64,000 nt of DNA from Rheum nobile (GCA_027886185.1 WOAB01000110.1:372001-436000), one strand, 5' to 3'. Shown: positions 23,834 through 36,590, counted from the first letter of the stretch. Numbers and translations: made by a program. Notes: generated from the sequence alone by a model not told the origin.

Positions 23834-24649
23834 GAAGTTTTGGATAGAAATGGTAAGAAGTAAACTGCTGACGTTTGAATCAAAGATTTTTAATGGAGCT
23901 CGACCTTGGTTTTATGTTTACGTGGTCAATAACGTACATATTGGTAATTTTTAATTTGTATACTGGTGCGGACGCAAGATTTTTGTCCAGTGGGACACAA
24001 ATCCTGCATGACTAAAAATCAATTTTTAAAAAAAATTTAAAAAAAAAAATTGAGATAATATGATGGGAATAATCCGATGCAATTATTATTAATAACAAAT
24101 TAAAAGAGTTTTTCATGAAGGATACATGATTACAAAACAATGATTCAACAATGCATGAAAGATGTGTAAAAAAAATCAATAAAATAAGAATTAATCTAGA
24201 CTAAGTGAACATAACATATGCATAATAAAAATTCTCTTCATACCAATGGGGACAAGAATGATAAGCTGAGATTAATTGAATAATCAGTGGTTTAGGTAAC
24301 TAAACATTACTTAGGAGTGTTCTCTTTTATAATGTCGAATTACATGACATGGTTAGATTTTCTTTATATTTGGTAAACATAAACTTTATATGTTCTATCC
24401 TATATCAATTCAATTTAACCCTTATCGAAAAATAAAAATTGAAGATGATATCATCTAGTACTCTGATTGTTGGATTAGTTCACTTTCGACAAAGCACCCA
24501 ATCTAATTCATTTCGTATATGGAGAAACAAAAACTTATAGATAAACTGTATAATCTCAATACCCTATTCATATCACATACACTATAGATTCAATTGAACA
24601 TAACATTACATTGAACTAGAAATCGAAGTTCGTGCTTCGCACGGGCCTT

Positions 24650-26650
24650 TTGTGTATATGTAGTGTCGCAGTTTAAATGTGAGTTTGTAATATATGGATT
24701 GTTGCTGCATGTTTTATCTTATACGATATATTATTTGATATGTATTTAAATGTAATATCTAAGTATTTTATGTATAAAATGCTATGATTGTACGAAGTAT
24801 AATTTTATTTATTTATTTTGGTCAAGAGTTCAATTTAAATTTTGAATTAGGTGGTAGTTGTTTTTTGTAGGGATGCGTTTTTTTTCTTTGAAAATATTTG
24901 AGAAATATTTTAGAAATGCCTATCTAATTATATGATATGCTTGAACTTGAGTATTTGTAAGAAACTTGCTACAACAACTCTTATTTCTTACATGCTCCAC
25001 TACCCTCCACATTTTTAATTTTTTGCCTTTATCTTATAAATTTATTGCCTTTTACTAATGTTTTTTTTGTTATGCTTTAGTTATTAATATTCATTAATTA
25101 AATCGTTTTATTTTTTTGGTCTGGAATATATATCGTTTTATTAGTCACATTGACTTTACATATTCCTAGACATTAATATCATTTTAATTAAAATATATTA
25201 GTCATTACTTCCTATTCTTATTAAATACGGAGTAATAGAAATAATTGATGACTCTGCATATTCTTAAACCTTGTTACATTTTATATAAAAAGTACATTAG
25301 TTATTTTATCGGTACATGCTTACTCTTCTTAGCGAAATTATAATTCATAACTTCTTCCTTGTACATTTCATATGTGAGAGTGAGTACATGTCTATTATTT
25401 CAGCTTCTATCCTTGATTAATTCCTCTAGACCAAGACAAATGAGGCTAAATTTAGTATATATACACGATGAGTGTAAAATGAATATGTATAAAATAGAAC
25501 AATAAAAATCATCCTTAACCAAAATAACAACACACTTGCCTAAATCGATTTAGTATAAAAAAGAACTAAAAATACAAACTTAATTGAATTTATGCTACCA
25601 ATAGTTGAAGGGTTTACATCGTCCATAAAATAGTTTTCTTTATTCGTTACTAACAATCAGTCATCCTAAATCGATTGTATTTGTCCTCCTTCTAGTGAAA
25701 GCTACTCGTGCATGATGTAAACAATCGATGCCTTAATAATGCTATTAGATTATCCAATTCTCTAACATCTTCACGTAAAATTAACCTATCTCAATCAAAA
25801 GGAAATTAGATGAATAAATTTAAACCGATATATGTAAGTATTTAGTGCAGGTGTAGACTACAAAAGAGATCCAAATACATATAATCAAGGATAGTTTACC
25901 GTGAGGTGGATATATACTTGCATCCTCGACAATCGGGAATCCTCATTCGCATATTTAACATAATAATTATGTTTACTTCAGCGACCATGTCTTTTTAAGG
26001 TGTTGCCACTATCTCCCAATCTTCACTATATGGCTTTCTAAAGCTAATTTCCATGTAGAAGAATGAGATGATGGATGCCCAGAGCAAATGAACGGAATAC
26101 CACCGTTTTCGCCCTTTTATAGATGAAACTGTTACTTGGAAAGTGAAGTCATTTTGACATATAACCATTTAGACATCTTGACTATAATTTGTTTCCAACC
26201 ATTCATTGTGTACTAAATACGAGAGTTACGTGTAGTAATTGGATAATATTAAAACAAGAGTAAATGAGAGCAAAATATAACGTATACACTATGTAGTAAT
26301 TATCACTAATTGAGATTTAGGTGAAAAAATGAGTCATAACCTAAAGAGTAGTCTGTACGTAGAGGCAAGATTTAACTGAAAAAAGTGTGTGTGGGGAGGG
26401 AATAATTACTTACAAATAGTGCTCATTTTTATATATACACATAATTATGCTATGGTATATTAAAATAAACAAAGAAAAATTAATTACTTATATTACAAAG
26501 TAGCCTATAATTATACTTATGTATTTTATATTGTTTTATAAACCCTATAGTAAAAATTGATCGGATAAGCTAATATATTATATACTAAGGGTGATAAATT
26601 AACACTACATGCAAACTATACATTTGAGCTCATTTAAGTCTTTGATTTTG
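24650..26650. other. Helitron interior, AT-rich, no gene recognised
   Basis: No ORF of interest on either strand. Scattered poly-T runs. I cannot support any feature here. Confidence 0.4.
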
Positions 26651-26652
26651 TC

Positions 26653-26694
26653 TTTAAAAGTTAGCATTCAATGACTAGAATGCTAACTTTTAAA
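26653..26694. repeat. Perfect 16-bp inverted repeat
   Basis: TTTAAAAGTTAGCATT at 26653-26668 is the exact complement of 26679-26694, with a 10-base spacer CAATGACTAG. It lies five bases from the CTAG of the next feature. Confidence 0.95.
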
Positions 26695-26698
26695 TATA

Positions 26699-26727
26699 CT
26701 AGAGATCATGCCCGTGCTACGCACGGA
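26699..26727 (-). mobile_element. 3' terminus of a second minus-strand Helitron
   Basis: CTAG at 26699-26702 is preceded by A on plus (T after CTAG on minus). It is followed by a CCGTGC-TAC-GCACGG hairpin. The other end of this element could not be identified; 27574 (GA followed by T, after AAATAAATA) is one of several possible sites. Confidence 0.65.
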
Positions 26728-28838
26728 AAAAAATAGATTTCATTATTGAAAATTTTACGATATATTTATTTTATTGTTTAATATATAAAGTAAATTGATT
26801 AAATTGTAATCATATTTAGAACATTTTGTATTTTTTGCACTTTTGAGTTTACTTGTTGAAATTAACAATTTATTATTTGAGTTGATTATGATTTTTTAAG
26901 AGAAAAAATAAATTATATTAGTATAGCCTATTTTTTGTTTTTAATACTAAGCATGTATAATTTTCATTTAACTGGTTCATTTTGATGTGGTAGGAATTTC
27001 ATCACAAATCTAAAATTATGTTAGTAGAGATGTAAACTTGATCAAGATGAGATGTTAATATATGTATTTCTTAATATTAAGTGTTATAATTATTATAAAA
27101 TGATATTAAAAAATAATTTATGAATAGAAGTTTAAATATGAAAATAGACCGAATCAATTAAACAATGATTTTGCAAATTTAACTAAATATTTAACAAATT
27201 CGGGCCAATATCTAGGATGAAAGTAACTACGATCAAGATAATTGACCAGATCAATCAAACAATGATTATGCAGATTTAACTAAATATTTAACTACTTGTA
27301 ATTACCTTTTGATGTCTAGTATTTACATCCGATCAAGATAATACATATTTTTTGTTAAAATTTTAAACTAACAATGTTAGTTTGTATTAATGATTTGAAT
27401 TAGTACATGTAAATATAGTAATATTAATAACGCAAAAAAAAATTCTAATATATTTACAATATAAAACTACACTTGACATAAGAGAATATATATACTCCGT
27501 GATATTTTAGCTATTACCTTGATAAATGGATAAGATTTCGCAGTTCGACAAAAATATGACAACAAATAAATAGATATATTGATATATATATATATATATA
27601 TATAACTAAATTTTAAATTAACAAATATGATATTTAGATCGCACATTGCATGTTGATTACGCTAAGTTCTTTTACTTGTGTAGCAATACACTGGACTATA
27701 TACATACCTTTGTGTTTAACATATATGAAATACGTTGTGAATAGCAAAACAATGGATTATTACATCTTTTAACGTTAGTATTTGTTTTTGACATATGGTC
27801 ATCTCTTATTAAGGTTCTTTTACTTGTTATAATAAAACATAAAACTTATTATCCTCGACTCATAATAGTGTCGATTTAACTTCTCTATTGATTTGGAAAA
27901 AAAATCATAATTGTAAATCAAATATAATAACAATCTAATTTGACATTTATTACTCTGAATTCTTCATATATCCTTAGGCGCTTTCATCCCTTCCGACCTT
28001 CTTACACATTGAAATGTGACTTCAAATCTTTCTGATAACATAATTAATTACATTGATGGCATTAAGATTAATTTGGATGTCAAAAAACAGATTTAAAATA
28101 GTTCTTTCAACCGAAAAAATAAAATATAATGGTCAACTCTTCCCCTAGCATTTTTATGATCAAATTTTAAACCATTGAGCAGTGCAAATATTGTTGATTT
28201 TATGTGAAACCTAAATGAAAAATATATAATATTTTTCTTTTACTCTATATGAAAATTGTATATAAATTTAGAAACTCATATTATAAGGAAAAATTGCTCT
28301 CATAAAATAATTATATAAAATTATCTCTTTAGTACCATTCTTAAGCAACTCATATTCTCAGTATGTACTCTTATTAAAATATAAAACTGTCACTTAAATA
28401 CGTATTGGAACTCTATTATCTAAAATTATCACTTAAATACCCTTCTTAAGCAACTCATATTCTTTGATACCCTTATTAATATATAAACCTATGAATTAAA
28501 AGGAGGAGCATTAATTGTCAGAAACTCTATTATGCATGTGCTATGCACGGTTAGTATTATTTGAATATTTTAAATTGATATTTCTTTTTACATTATGTTT
28601 TCTACTTTTAAAATTTATATTAAATTTATCTTTATCTAAGGAAACATTATTAAAAATACATGAGCTGAAATATCGTTTTATTACTCTTACGTACAAATAT
28701 ACTACGTTTTGTACTATAAAAAATATATAGAATGTTTTAATATACTTCAGTATTGGACATGCAGTATAAGTTTATAATGAATTGAAGTTTGTACACTTTT
28801 TATTCCACATTTAGTATTTCTAAATCAGTTTAAGAAAA
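26728..28838. other. Helitron interior, AT-rich, no gene recognised
   Basis: It includes a (TA)n tract near 27579-27602 and a direct repeat of CTTAAGCAACTCATATTCT near 28343 and 28450. A decayed hairpin, ATGTGC-TAT-GCACGG near 28536, may be an older Helitron end without CTAG. Confidence 0.4.
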
Positions 28839-31232
28839 TGTAATACCCCTCATTTTTAGTAAGGATATTTGGGTAATTTTCCCAACCGCCGTTCAGTAAT
28901 TATTTCGCTTTCAGAGGAATTCAGATTTTTTGTAACATCCTTGATCTCCGTAATAATTCCTTGAGTGGTATAAAATACATTCAATGTATTTTCGGGACTT
29001 AGAATATTTGTTTGGATACAAACATATAATTTACGGGGTTTAAACCCATACCAAACCCTTCCCCGGAGAGGTGCACGCCAATCCGCATGCAATTCTTGTC
29101 GGGGCGCCACGTGCGATTTCTATCAGGACACCTGTCGATGTGGTGGTCGGGCACGCCTTCCTCCTTTGAGCTATATAAGATCCCGATCTGGAGGTTTATA
29201 GGCACCCATCCCGTTTCCCCCGCTTCACCATCTATCCCCGGCGTCGTCTCCATCTTCTCCGGCGAGCCGCGACAAAGACCGCCCATGTCATTGCTACCGT
29301 CGTGCCCGACGTTGTTGATGCGTCCGACGTCGTCGATGCTGCTGCGGTTCCCGCAAGCGTCGTGAAGCCCATCCCGGCGAGCCTTCTCCGTTCTCCTTCC
29401 GTGCCCAGCCATGTCGTGTCACTGTGCTGCTGAGCTACTGCATGGTCACCGCTGTTGCGTCGAGCTGCCGTCGTCGCGCCGCTGCTGCTGGTGGCTGCTC
29501 CGTCCCGACGAAGCTCCTCCCCGGCGAAGTCCTGCTATGCCGCCGACGAGCTGATGTTGAAGCTCTATTGCAGCTGTTGTTGTTATTGTCATGAAGGAGG
29601 AAGAAGACAAGGGTGGGCCCCCTCTTATTAATTAGCTCTCTGTTGGGCCGTAAAGCCTAATTAGCCTTCAGTCCAAATTTTACCCGAGATCAATCAAGCG
29701 TTATAACGTTAATTGCTGGATCGCGTGTGGACCCGTAATCTTGATGGAGCTATCCGAAGCATAGGCCATATCCCCGGAAAGGATATCATCAATAGTCGTC
29801 TCGTCTAGATTCATCGCCGAATCTACTTAAGGCAAGTGGCGGTTCGATCTTGCTTAATCATTCCATGTTCTATTAATTATCAATTGTTTTTAATTGTTAA
29901 TTAAATTGGATCGAACTGTTGTTTTCATTTGGGAACAGATTTTATAAATAACGTGATTAAAATATGATACTATGATAGGTTGTATATATTGCTAGAAACA
30001 ACGCTATTATACTTGTTAATGACCGTAATGGTTTTGTTGTGGATTTAAATGTGAACTTTAATGCTAGAATAGCACGAGTATTCATAGGAACGATATTCCT
30101 TGTAAGGGTAGTCGTTTCTTTATAATTCTCTTAAGATCGTGACCCATTGCTTCTTATCCACCTGTAAGGATCTGAAGTGTTAAGCACCTTGCTAGTGCAA
30201 TTTGGGTGGACGTAATGTCACCCTGTGTATTAAAGGTTCGTAGTTACGCGAAATCATAAAAGTTCGTAGTTACTCGAAATCATAAAGGTTCGTAGTTACT
30301 CGAAATAATATTAAAAGCCTTAACAGTAATAATCGTTTTGGAATTAAATAAGATAAGTGTGGTTAGACACATAATTAATGAACCTTGGGAGAGAAATACA
30401 ATATGGAAACTCGTCTGGGCTTCGATTAAAGTAAATCCTCTTTCCAATCTGGATTCGCATTAAGCGGTGAGGTTGGTCGTGGACCCAAATAGTCAAGTCA
30501 CTTTTAAACGCTTGTGTGAAACTATAACGTTCCCAAACAGTTGTCATAATTTCCCGTAAGACTCAAATCTTGGAGTCTTCTCTTCATATGTTTCCTTAAG
30601 ACTCAATTCCTTTGGAGTCTTCTCTTCATTGCATATCTAAAATATTAATCATTCCGTGAAAGTTCCGGGTTATATATCGTTCCTTCAGTTATCGGTCGAG
30701 GGACAATGATAGTAAACGGTTACGATCACTAGAACCATTCTGTTTTCACCCTTGCATAGTCTTTCATTAGACTAACCAACCGGGTTTTTATTCCTTGCAT
30801 GGTTGGCTGGTGTCATTCGTCCTATACGGCACAACAGTGGTTGGTTCTCAAAGTTAAAGTAACCAGTTGAAGAAGAAGAGGCTTGCACACGAAGATTTAA
30901 GTGTCAGTTTTTAAGTTGTTAAGTATTACTTTAATATATCTTTATAACCTAGCCATGTTATAGGTTGATTCTTAAAAGTCTTTCACTGTGTAAATTATAA
31001 AGTCTTCCACTGTATTATCACCTTGTTGTAAAATCATCTCCTCGTTTGACGAGAGATCTTTAATATAAATGATTGAGTTTCATATACAAATGTCTTCCGC
31101 TGTTTAATCTTTCATTTAATATGTTTACGTATTTAAGTTTAATTGTTCCGATTAAAGCCTGAGGTGGCTTTGGACAGTAATGTCTGAGGTCACTGGCGTG
31201 TGGCACAACCGATATAAATCGGGGGTGTTACA
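28839..31232 (+). repeat. 5' LTR (complete)
   Basis: 2394 bp, TG to CA. The segment 29080-29560 is GC-rich and holds short frames on both strands that I do not regard as genes. The right part, 29761-31232, is repeated almost exactly in the 3' LTR. Confidence 0.92.
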
Positions 31233-31236
31233 ATTA

Positions 31237-31248
31237 TGGTATCAGAGC
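31237..31248 (+). other. Primer-binding site (initiator Met tRNA)
   Basis: TGGTATCAGAGC lies four bases after the 5' LTR. It is complementary to the 3' end of plant initiator methionine tRNA, the usual primer for reverse transcription in plant LTR elements. Confidence 0.95.
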
Positions 31249-32049
31249 AACGGTTTTAAAATTCTTGGCCTATTATTAGGTTTGAGAATTTTTGAAAAAT
31301 TAATTTCGAAACTATTTTCAACCTATTTTCTATTAAAAAGAACTTTGAAGATTTAACTGTTGGATTTATAAGTTTTCTTTACTCCTTGGAATTTAAAATA
31401 ATGATTTAGCTATTTGAACTTCAAAAGCTATTTATAATTGGTTTATAAAATGTTGTGTTATAAACGATTAAATTAAGTTTATGATTGTAACTTTAAAAGT
31501 GTGGTTTTGATCTTGGAAAGAGTCTTGCGATAATCATATCACTAGTTGAGAAATTAACTTTATAAATAATTATTTTTATATAAAAGGGTTAATAGTATAT
31601 AGTATAAAGCTTGAAGGTATAAAGTTTATTAATGAGTGGTTTTCAAACTTCTGCAAGCTTCGAGTGTTACTTATTCCTTAGATCCATTCCTAAGATTCGT
31701 TCTTCATTTCTGGAGTAATGTCACATCTGTATGACATGAATTGCTTTCTGAGTTGACGGGCGTTATCTCGTAAGTAGAGTTTCTCCAAAGTTCCTTGGAG
31801 TGTAGGAACAATGATGTGTGGTTAATGCTCTATGAGATTAAGAGTTATCTCTCGTATGTGTACCATGAACATTCGTTCTGATAAAAGTATATAAGGGTGG
31901 ATTAATGCAAAGTCCAGAACACCTAGTTGTGAGTCCATGTTGTATGCATAGATGTGCATAGATTAAGAAAGATAGTCCATCAGGAACTCGTTTTCCCTAT
32001 TGCAATCTTGAGTAAGACGGTGGAACCAAGAGTTATGGTTACGGGATTT

Positions 32050-33522
32050 ATAGGCCATATCCCCGGAAAGGATATCATCAATAGTCGTCTCGTCTAGATT
32101 CATCGCCGAATCTACTTAAGGCAAGTGACGGTTCGCTCTTGCTTAATCATTCCATGTTCTATTAATTATCAATTGTTTTTAATTGTTAATTAAATTGGAT
32201 TGAACTGTTGTTTTCGTTTGGGAACAAATTTTATAAATAACGTGATTAAAATATGATACTATGATAGGTTGTATATATTGCTAGAAACAACGCTATTATA
32301 CTTGTTAATGACCGTAATGGTTTTGTTGTGGATTTAAATGTGAACTTTAATGCTAGAATAGCACGAGTATTCGTAGGAATGATATTCCTTGTAAGGATAG
32401 TCGTTTCTTTATAATTCTCTTAAGATCGTGACCCATTGCTTCTTATCCATCTGTAAGGATCTGAAGTGTTAAGAACCTTGCTAGTGCAATTTGGGTGGAC
32501 GTAATGTCACCCTGTGTATTAAAGGTTCGTAGTTACTCGAAATCATAAAAGTTCGTAGTTACTCGAAATCATAAAGGTTCGTAGTTACTCGAAATAATAT
32601 TAAAAGCCTTAACAGTAATAATCGTTTTGGAATTAAATAAGATAAGTGCGGTTAGGCACATAATTAATGAACCTTGGGCGAGAAGTACAACGTGGAAACT
32701 CGTCTGGGCTTCGATTAAAGTAAGTCCTCTTTCCAATCTGGATTCGCACTAAGCGGTGAGGTTGGTCGTGGACCCAAATAGTCAAGCCGCTTTTAAACGC
32801 TTGTGTGAAACTATAACGTTCCCAAACAGTTGTCATAATTTCCCGTAAGACTCAAATCTTGGAGTCTTCTCTTCATATGTTTCCTTAAGACTCAATTCCT
32901 TTGGAGTCTTCTCTTCAGTGCATATCTAAAATATTAATCATTCCGTAAAAGTTCCGGGTTATATATCGTTCCTTCGGTTATCATTCGAGGGACAATGATA
33001 GTAAACGGTTACGATCACTAGAACCATTCTGTTTTCACCCTTGCATAGTCTTTCATTAGACTAACCAACCGGGTTTTTATTCCTTGCATGGTTGGCTGGT
33101 GTCATCCGTCCTATAAGGCACATCAGTGGTTGGTTCCCGAAGTTAAAGTAACCAGTTGAAGAAGAAGAGGCTTGCAGATGAAGATTTAAGTGTCAGTGTT
33201 TTAAGTTGTTAAGTATTACTTTAATATATCTTTATAACCTAGCCATGTTATAGGTTGATTCTTAAAAGTCTTCCGCTGTGTAAATTATAAAGTCTTCCGC
33301 TGTATTATCACCCTGTTGTAAAATCATCTCCTCGTTTGACGAGAGATCTTTAATATAAATGATTGAGTTCCATATACAAATGTCTTCCGCTGTTTAATCT
33401 TTCATTTAATATGTTTACGTATTTAAGTTTAATTGTTTCGATTAAAGCCTGGGGTGGCTTTGGACAGTAATGTCTGAGGTCACTGACGTGTGGCACAACC
33501 GATATAAATCGGGGGTGTTACA
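32050..33522 (+). repeat. 3' LTR, 5'-truncated
   Basis: 1473 bp align with 29761-31232 (1472 bp) of the 5' LTR, with only a few tens of differences. The first 922 bp of the LTR are absent. Low divergence between the LTRs suggests a fairly young insertion. Confidence 0.93.
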
Positions 33523-33527
33523 GAAAA

Positions 33528-35640
33528 TCATTTTAGATTTCCTTGTCAAATTTAGGTTTTAACATAGTGTGAATTCTATAATTATACATGCATGATATCA
33601 TTTTTTCATTTTAATATTAACATAATTAAGTAGATTATTAGGTACAATATATATAATACCGTAATTATTAGTTACATGTTGCACAATTAAGTAGCATATA
33701 TATGTTAATTATATGCTTTTCGGTTATTTTTATATAATTTAGTGTAAGTTAGATTTTTTAAAATTTTATTAATAGGTTGGTATGTTCATAACAGATTATA
33801 GATGTTACAACGGAATACATATATGGATATATGTTTACCCTTTCATAAAAATATCTTATATTTATGTGATTAAGTAACTAAGATATTTTTATATAAATAA
33901 ACATATATATAATGCTAACAATATACAAAATAGAATGTTAAATTACATAATTTCTTAATTATCATTAGTTTGCATTACTTTTTGTTATAAGAAGCGCAAT
34001 GAAAGAAGAAAATGAAAAAAAGAGAGCAAATAAATAGACAATTATAAAGATATCGCCTTTATCTTCTTCTTTTTAGATTTTTTGCCCGGTTCGAATGACC
34101 ATTGTCACTCTACGTCTTGGCCGGGTTCTGGTTGACTACCTTTCAATGGGGCGGACCCTCCCAATACTAATAGTTCCATACACGATCTCGCATTTATCTA
34201 ACATGTATGTTCTATAGCAAAGCTCAACCCCACTTTATTGTTTCCTTGTCAATAAGGAAATTCAGTATCGATATGCAGAATTAGAAGCATTTTAATGTCT
34301 TCATGTATATAGATGTACTCCCACGTCTACCTTGTAACTTAGCTCCTCTATGAGTTTATCTATTTATGAAAAATCATAAAATAAAACATAAAAAATCCAC
34401 TATAAACAATAATAATTAAATTCGTAAATATTAGACAAATACTAAAGGTAAAAAATAAAATATAAGACTATGAGAGCAATGCAACTGACAAATTCGTAAA
34501 TATTAGACAAATACTAAAGGTAAAACAAAAAATATAAGACTATAAGAGCAATGAAACTGACAAATAATTTACTAAGCCTTAACTTGAAATTAAGGACATA
34601 TATGTTGTGAAAGGTCAAGTATGATTTTTCGTTTCCCTTCGCTCATACTCTTGAATTAACTTTGAAGAGAAAGCTCCTTTGAAATTTCTCTCATCTGTTA
34701 GTGCCCCACCAAAAAAATCCCTGAACACATGTTCTCCATCCCAGCTCACCATTATATAAAGATTACTCTAGAGGATTTAAAACGTTTTTCAGTTTATTTC
34801 AAGGTTTTAATACTCCGTACGTTAAAGGATTTTTTTGGAATAAAAGATATTTGGACGTTACAAAATAGAGATTTGGAAATATAAAGAAATCATGGGAGAT
34901 TGTAGTGCAGACCTCTAGCTCTACGCATTCAAGTGACAATTAATATACATAAGGGCCGTTTACCTTTCTACACATTGAATATCGTCTTGAATTTGCTCTC
35001 TTCTTTTACTTTCTACACGGTAAGAACGCCAATTTATTTTGTGGAATACTAAAGGCTATAACTTTGACTTTCATGTAAAGTTTGCTCTGTGGAAACCACT
35101 TTGGCTTTCATTTTCTTGAGAAAATTATAGATAAACTATATTCTTTTAAAGACTAATTTGATGTATAAATTAGATAGCAGTTGATCGAATGATATTCTTT
35201 GATTACTTTGAGGTTAGGATTTAAGCATATAATTTGATGTAGAAATTGGATGTAGAGTGATAAAAGAATGGCTATATAGAATTCAGTTTTGAATTTAATT
35301 ACCTCATGTTCTATCAAGCAATTGTAGTTTGCACTATTCCAAAATAAACATTAGTAGTATTTTTAATGTAGAGGTTAAATGTCTAGAATGTAAAAGGTCA
35401 ACACTACTCCAGATTAATTAGTTGTTAATCGAAAGGATAAATGTCTTAAATGTAAGAGGCCAACACTACCGGGTAGAGGAGGAGACCTTACGTATGAGAT
35501 AAACATTAATTATCAATAGTCTTCAATACAATATACTCTTTTAAGATGAGGTAAAAGTAAAAAATTAGAAAAAAAATGTATTAGTGTAATTAGTTGTAGG
35601 GCATTAATGGGCATTTCTTTTTACTTTATATATTTATAGA
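33528..35640. other. Helitron 5' half; GC-richer island, otherwise no gene
   Basis: The stretch 34080-34240 is clearly GC-richer than its surroundings and could be an acquired gene fragment, but each frame I read on the minus strand is broken and I do not recognise a protein. The last 60 bases form the Helitron 5' end. Confidence 0.35.
34419..34563. repeat. 72-bp tandem duplication
   Basis: TTCGTAAATATTAGACAAAT starts at 34421 and again at 34493. Each copy runs through ATATAAGACTAT and GAGCAATG to ACTGACAAAT, with a few differences. Confidence 0.9.
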
Positions 35641-35768
35641 TATAGATAGGGAGAAATAAGGGATAGAGGTAGGCTCAGGTAGAAAGCGATGCAAAGTAAA
35701 AAAAATAAAATTTAAGTGGAGGCCCGTGCCCCCACTCGTCCCTACGTAGGTCCGCCCCTATTTGTATA

Positions 35769-36044
35769 GCTTGGGTTTCTTGTGGCATTTATCTTTAATT
35801 TGATTTATTTATTTTTGGCTATCCAATAAGTCTTTTTTTTTCGATCTGTTTAAAAATGAAGGTAATAACACATATTTCACATATTCAAATTACATACTTC
35901 ATAAATATGTAACTGTACGTAAACAAATAAAATAGGTATGATATTATAACTTATATAGATCCTGCACTTATTTATAGGATTGTATGTTGTTTCGGCTCAT
36001 CCGTCAAAATATTTTAGGGAAATTCTTGTTGGTGTTCCCGAGTT
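35769..36044. other. Spacer, nothing recognised
   Basis: AT-rich host sequence to the right of the hAT target duplication. No feature supported. Confidence 0.4.
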
Positions 36045-36590
36045 TAGGATTATTTCCGGAGGTTTCCGGTTCCAAAATCGGAAAAATGAAATCCGGAACC
36101 GAATTAATATGAAACCGGAGGTTTCGGTTCCGTCCGGTTCCGATTTCACGGTTTTATCCGGTTTCGGTTCCAGAATCGGAAATAATACACTTTTTTATAT
36201 ATAAGGGAAAAAATAAACATTGTTATTGTAAAAAAATATAAAAGACATACTTTTTAAAAATAATGATAAAGTGAACGTTTCTTTAAACTTAAAAGATTTA
36301 TACTTTAAGACTTAAACTTAAAATTTAACTTAATTTGACATATAAAATAAATTGACAAAAAAATAAAAATAGAAAATGTATATATATAACTTGAGAACTG
36401 GAGGTTTACCCTGTTCGGAACCGGAGGTTTATCCGGTTCGAACCTCCGGTTCTCCGATTTTGGGTTTTGCTAAACCGAAACCGGATATAGGAGGTTTATC
36501 CAATTTCGGTTCGAGCCGGTTCCGGTTCCGATTTTTTCCGGTTCCGAAACCGGAGGTTCTCCGGTTCCGCCGAACCGCGAGCCATCTCTA
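36045..36590. mobile_element. hAT-like MITE rich in CCGGTTCCG motifs
   Basis: The right end, CCGCGAGCCATCTCTA, is a typical hAT terminus when complemented (TAGAGATGGC). The element carries many CCGGTTCCG / CGGAACCGG motifs at both ends, around an AT-rich core at 36185-36385. The left limit is placed at TAGGATTATTTCCGG by similarity only, and no target duplication was found. Confidence 0.5.

Larger units (their letters stand above)
28839..33522 (+). mobile_element. LTR retrotransposon, coding region and part of 3' LTR deleted
   Basis: The element starts TGTAATACCCCTC and ends GGGGGTGTTACA. It is flanked by the 5-bp duplication GAAAA at 28834-28838 and 33523-33527. The 5' LTR is complete (28839-31232) and is followed by a primer-binding site. 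About 800 bp of leader (31233-32049) joins directly to a 3' LTR lacking its first 922 bp. No gag or polymerase remains. A single internal deletion from the leader into the 3' LTR, after integration, explains the structure. The family is Gypsy-like, judged by its LTR edges and size. The reverse-oriented solo LTR at 5194-7718 belongs to the same family. Confidence 0.92.
24616..35640 (-). mobile_element. Minus-strand Helitron nested in the hAT element
   Basis: The 3' end, read on the minus strand, is a CGTGC/GCACG hairpin (24631-24643 on plus) and CTAG at 24616-24619. The 5' end is TCTATAAATATATAAAG (complement of the bases ending at 35640). The flanking host bases, A at 24615 and T at 35641, fit insertion between A and T. 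The hAT target duplications outside it support that these two ends belong to one element. It contains a second Helitron terminus at 26699 and the LTR element 28839-33522. No Rep-helicase is seen, so it is non-autonomous. Confidence 0.65.
23963..35760. mobile_element. hAT element split by a later Helitron
   Basis: The left end CTGGTGCGGACGCAAG and the right end ACGTAGGTCCGCCCCTA are imperfect inverted repeats of the GGGGCGGAC hAT type. Perfect 8-bp target duplications, TTTGTATA, lie at 23955-23962 and 35761-35768. Removing the Helitron at 24616-35640 leaves an element of about 770 bp, typical for a MITE. No transposase was found in the remaining hAT parts. Confidence 0.75.

Noticed and set aside
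28519..28545. Third minus-strand Helitron 3' end
   Set aside because: The hairpin is weak and CTAG is replaced by CTAT; kept only as a possible decayed end in the region note.
28999..29412. 137-codon minus-strand frame and its plus-strand partner
   Set aside because: Located in the GC-rich part of the 5' LTR; stops are rare there on both strands.
30344..30547. 67-codon minus frame repeated at 32633-32836
   Set aside because: The two frames are the same LTR position in both LTRs, so repetition reflects the LTR and not gene conservation.
34060..34240. Captured organellar or nuclear gene in the GC-richer island
   Set aside because: Fragments such as RTYMLDKCEIVYG on minus look protein-like, but the frame is broken and I cannot name a source with confidence.
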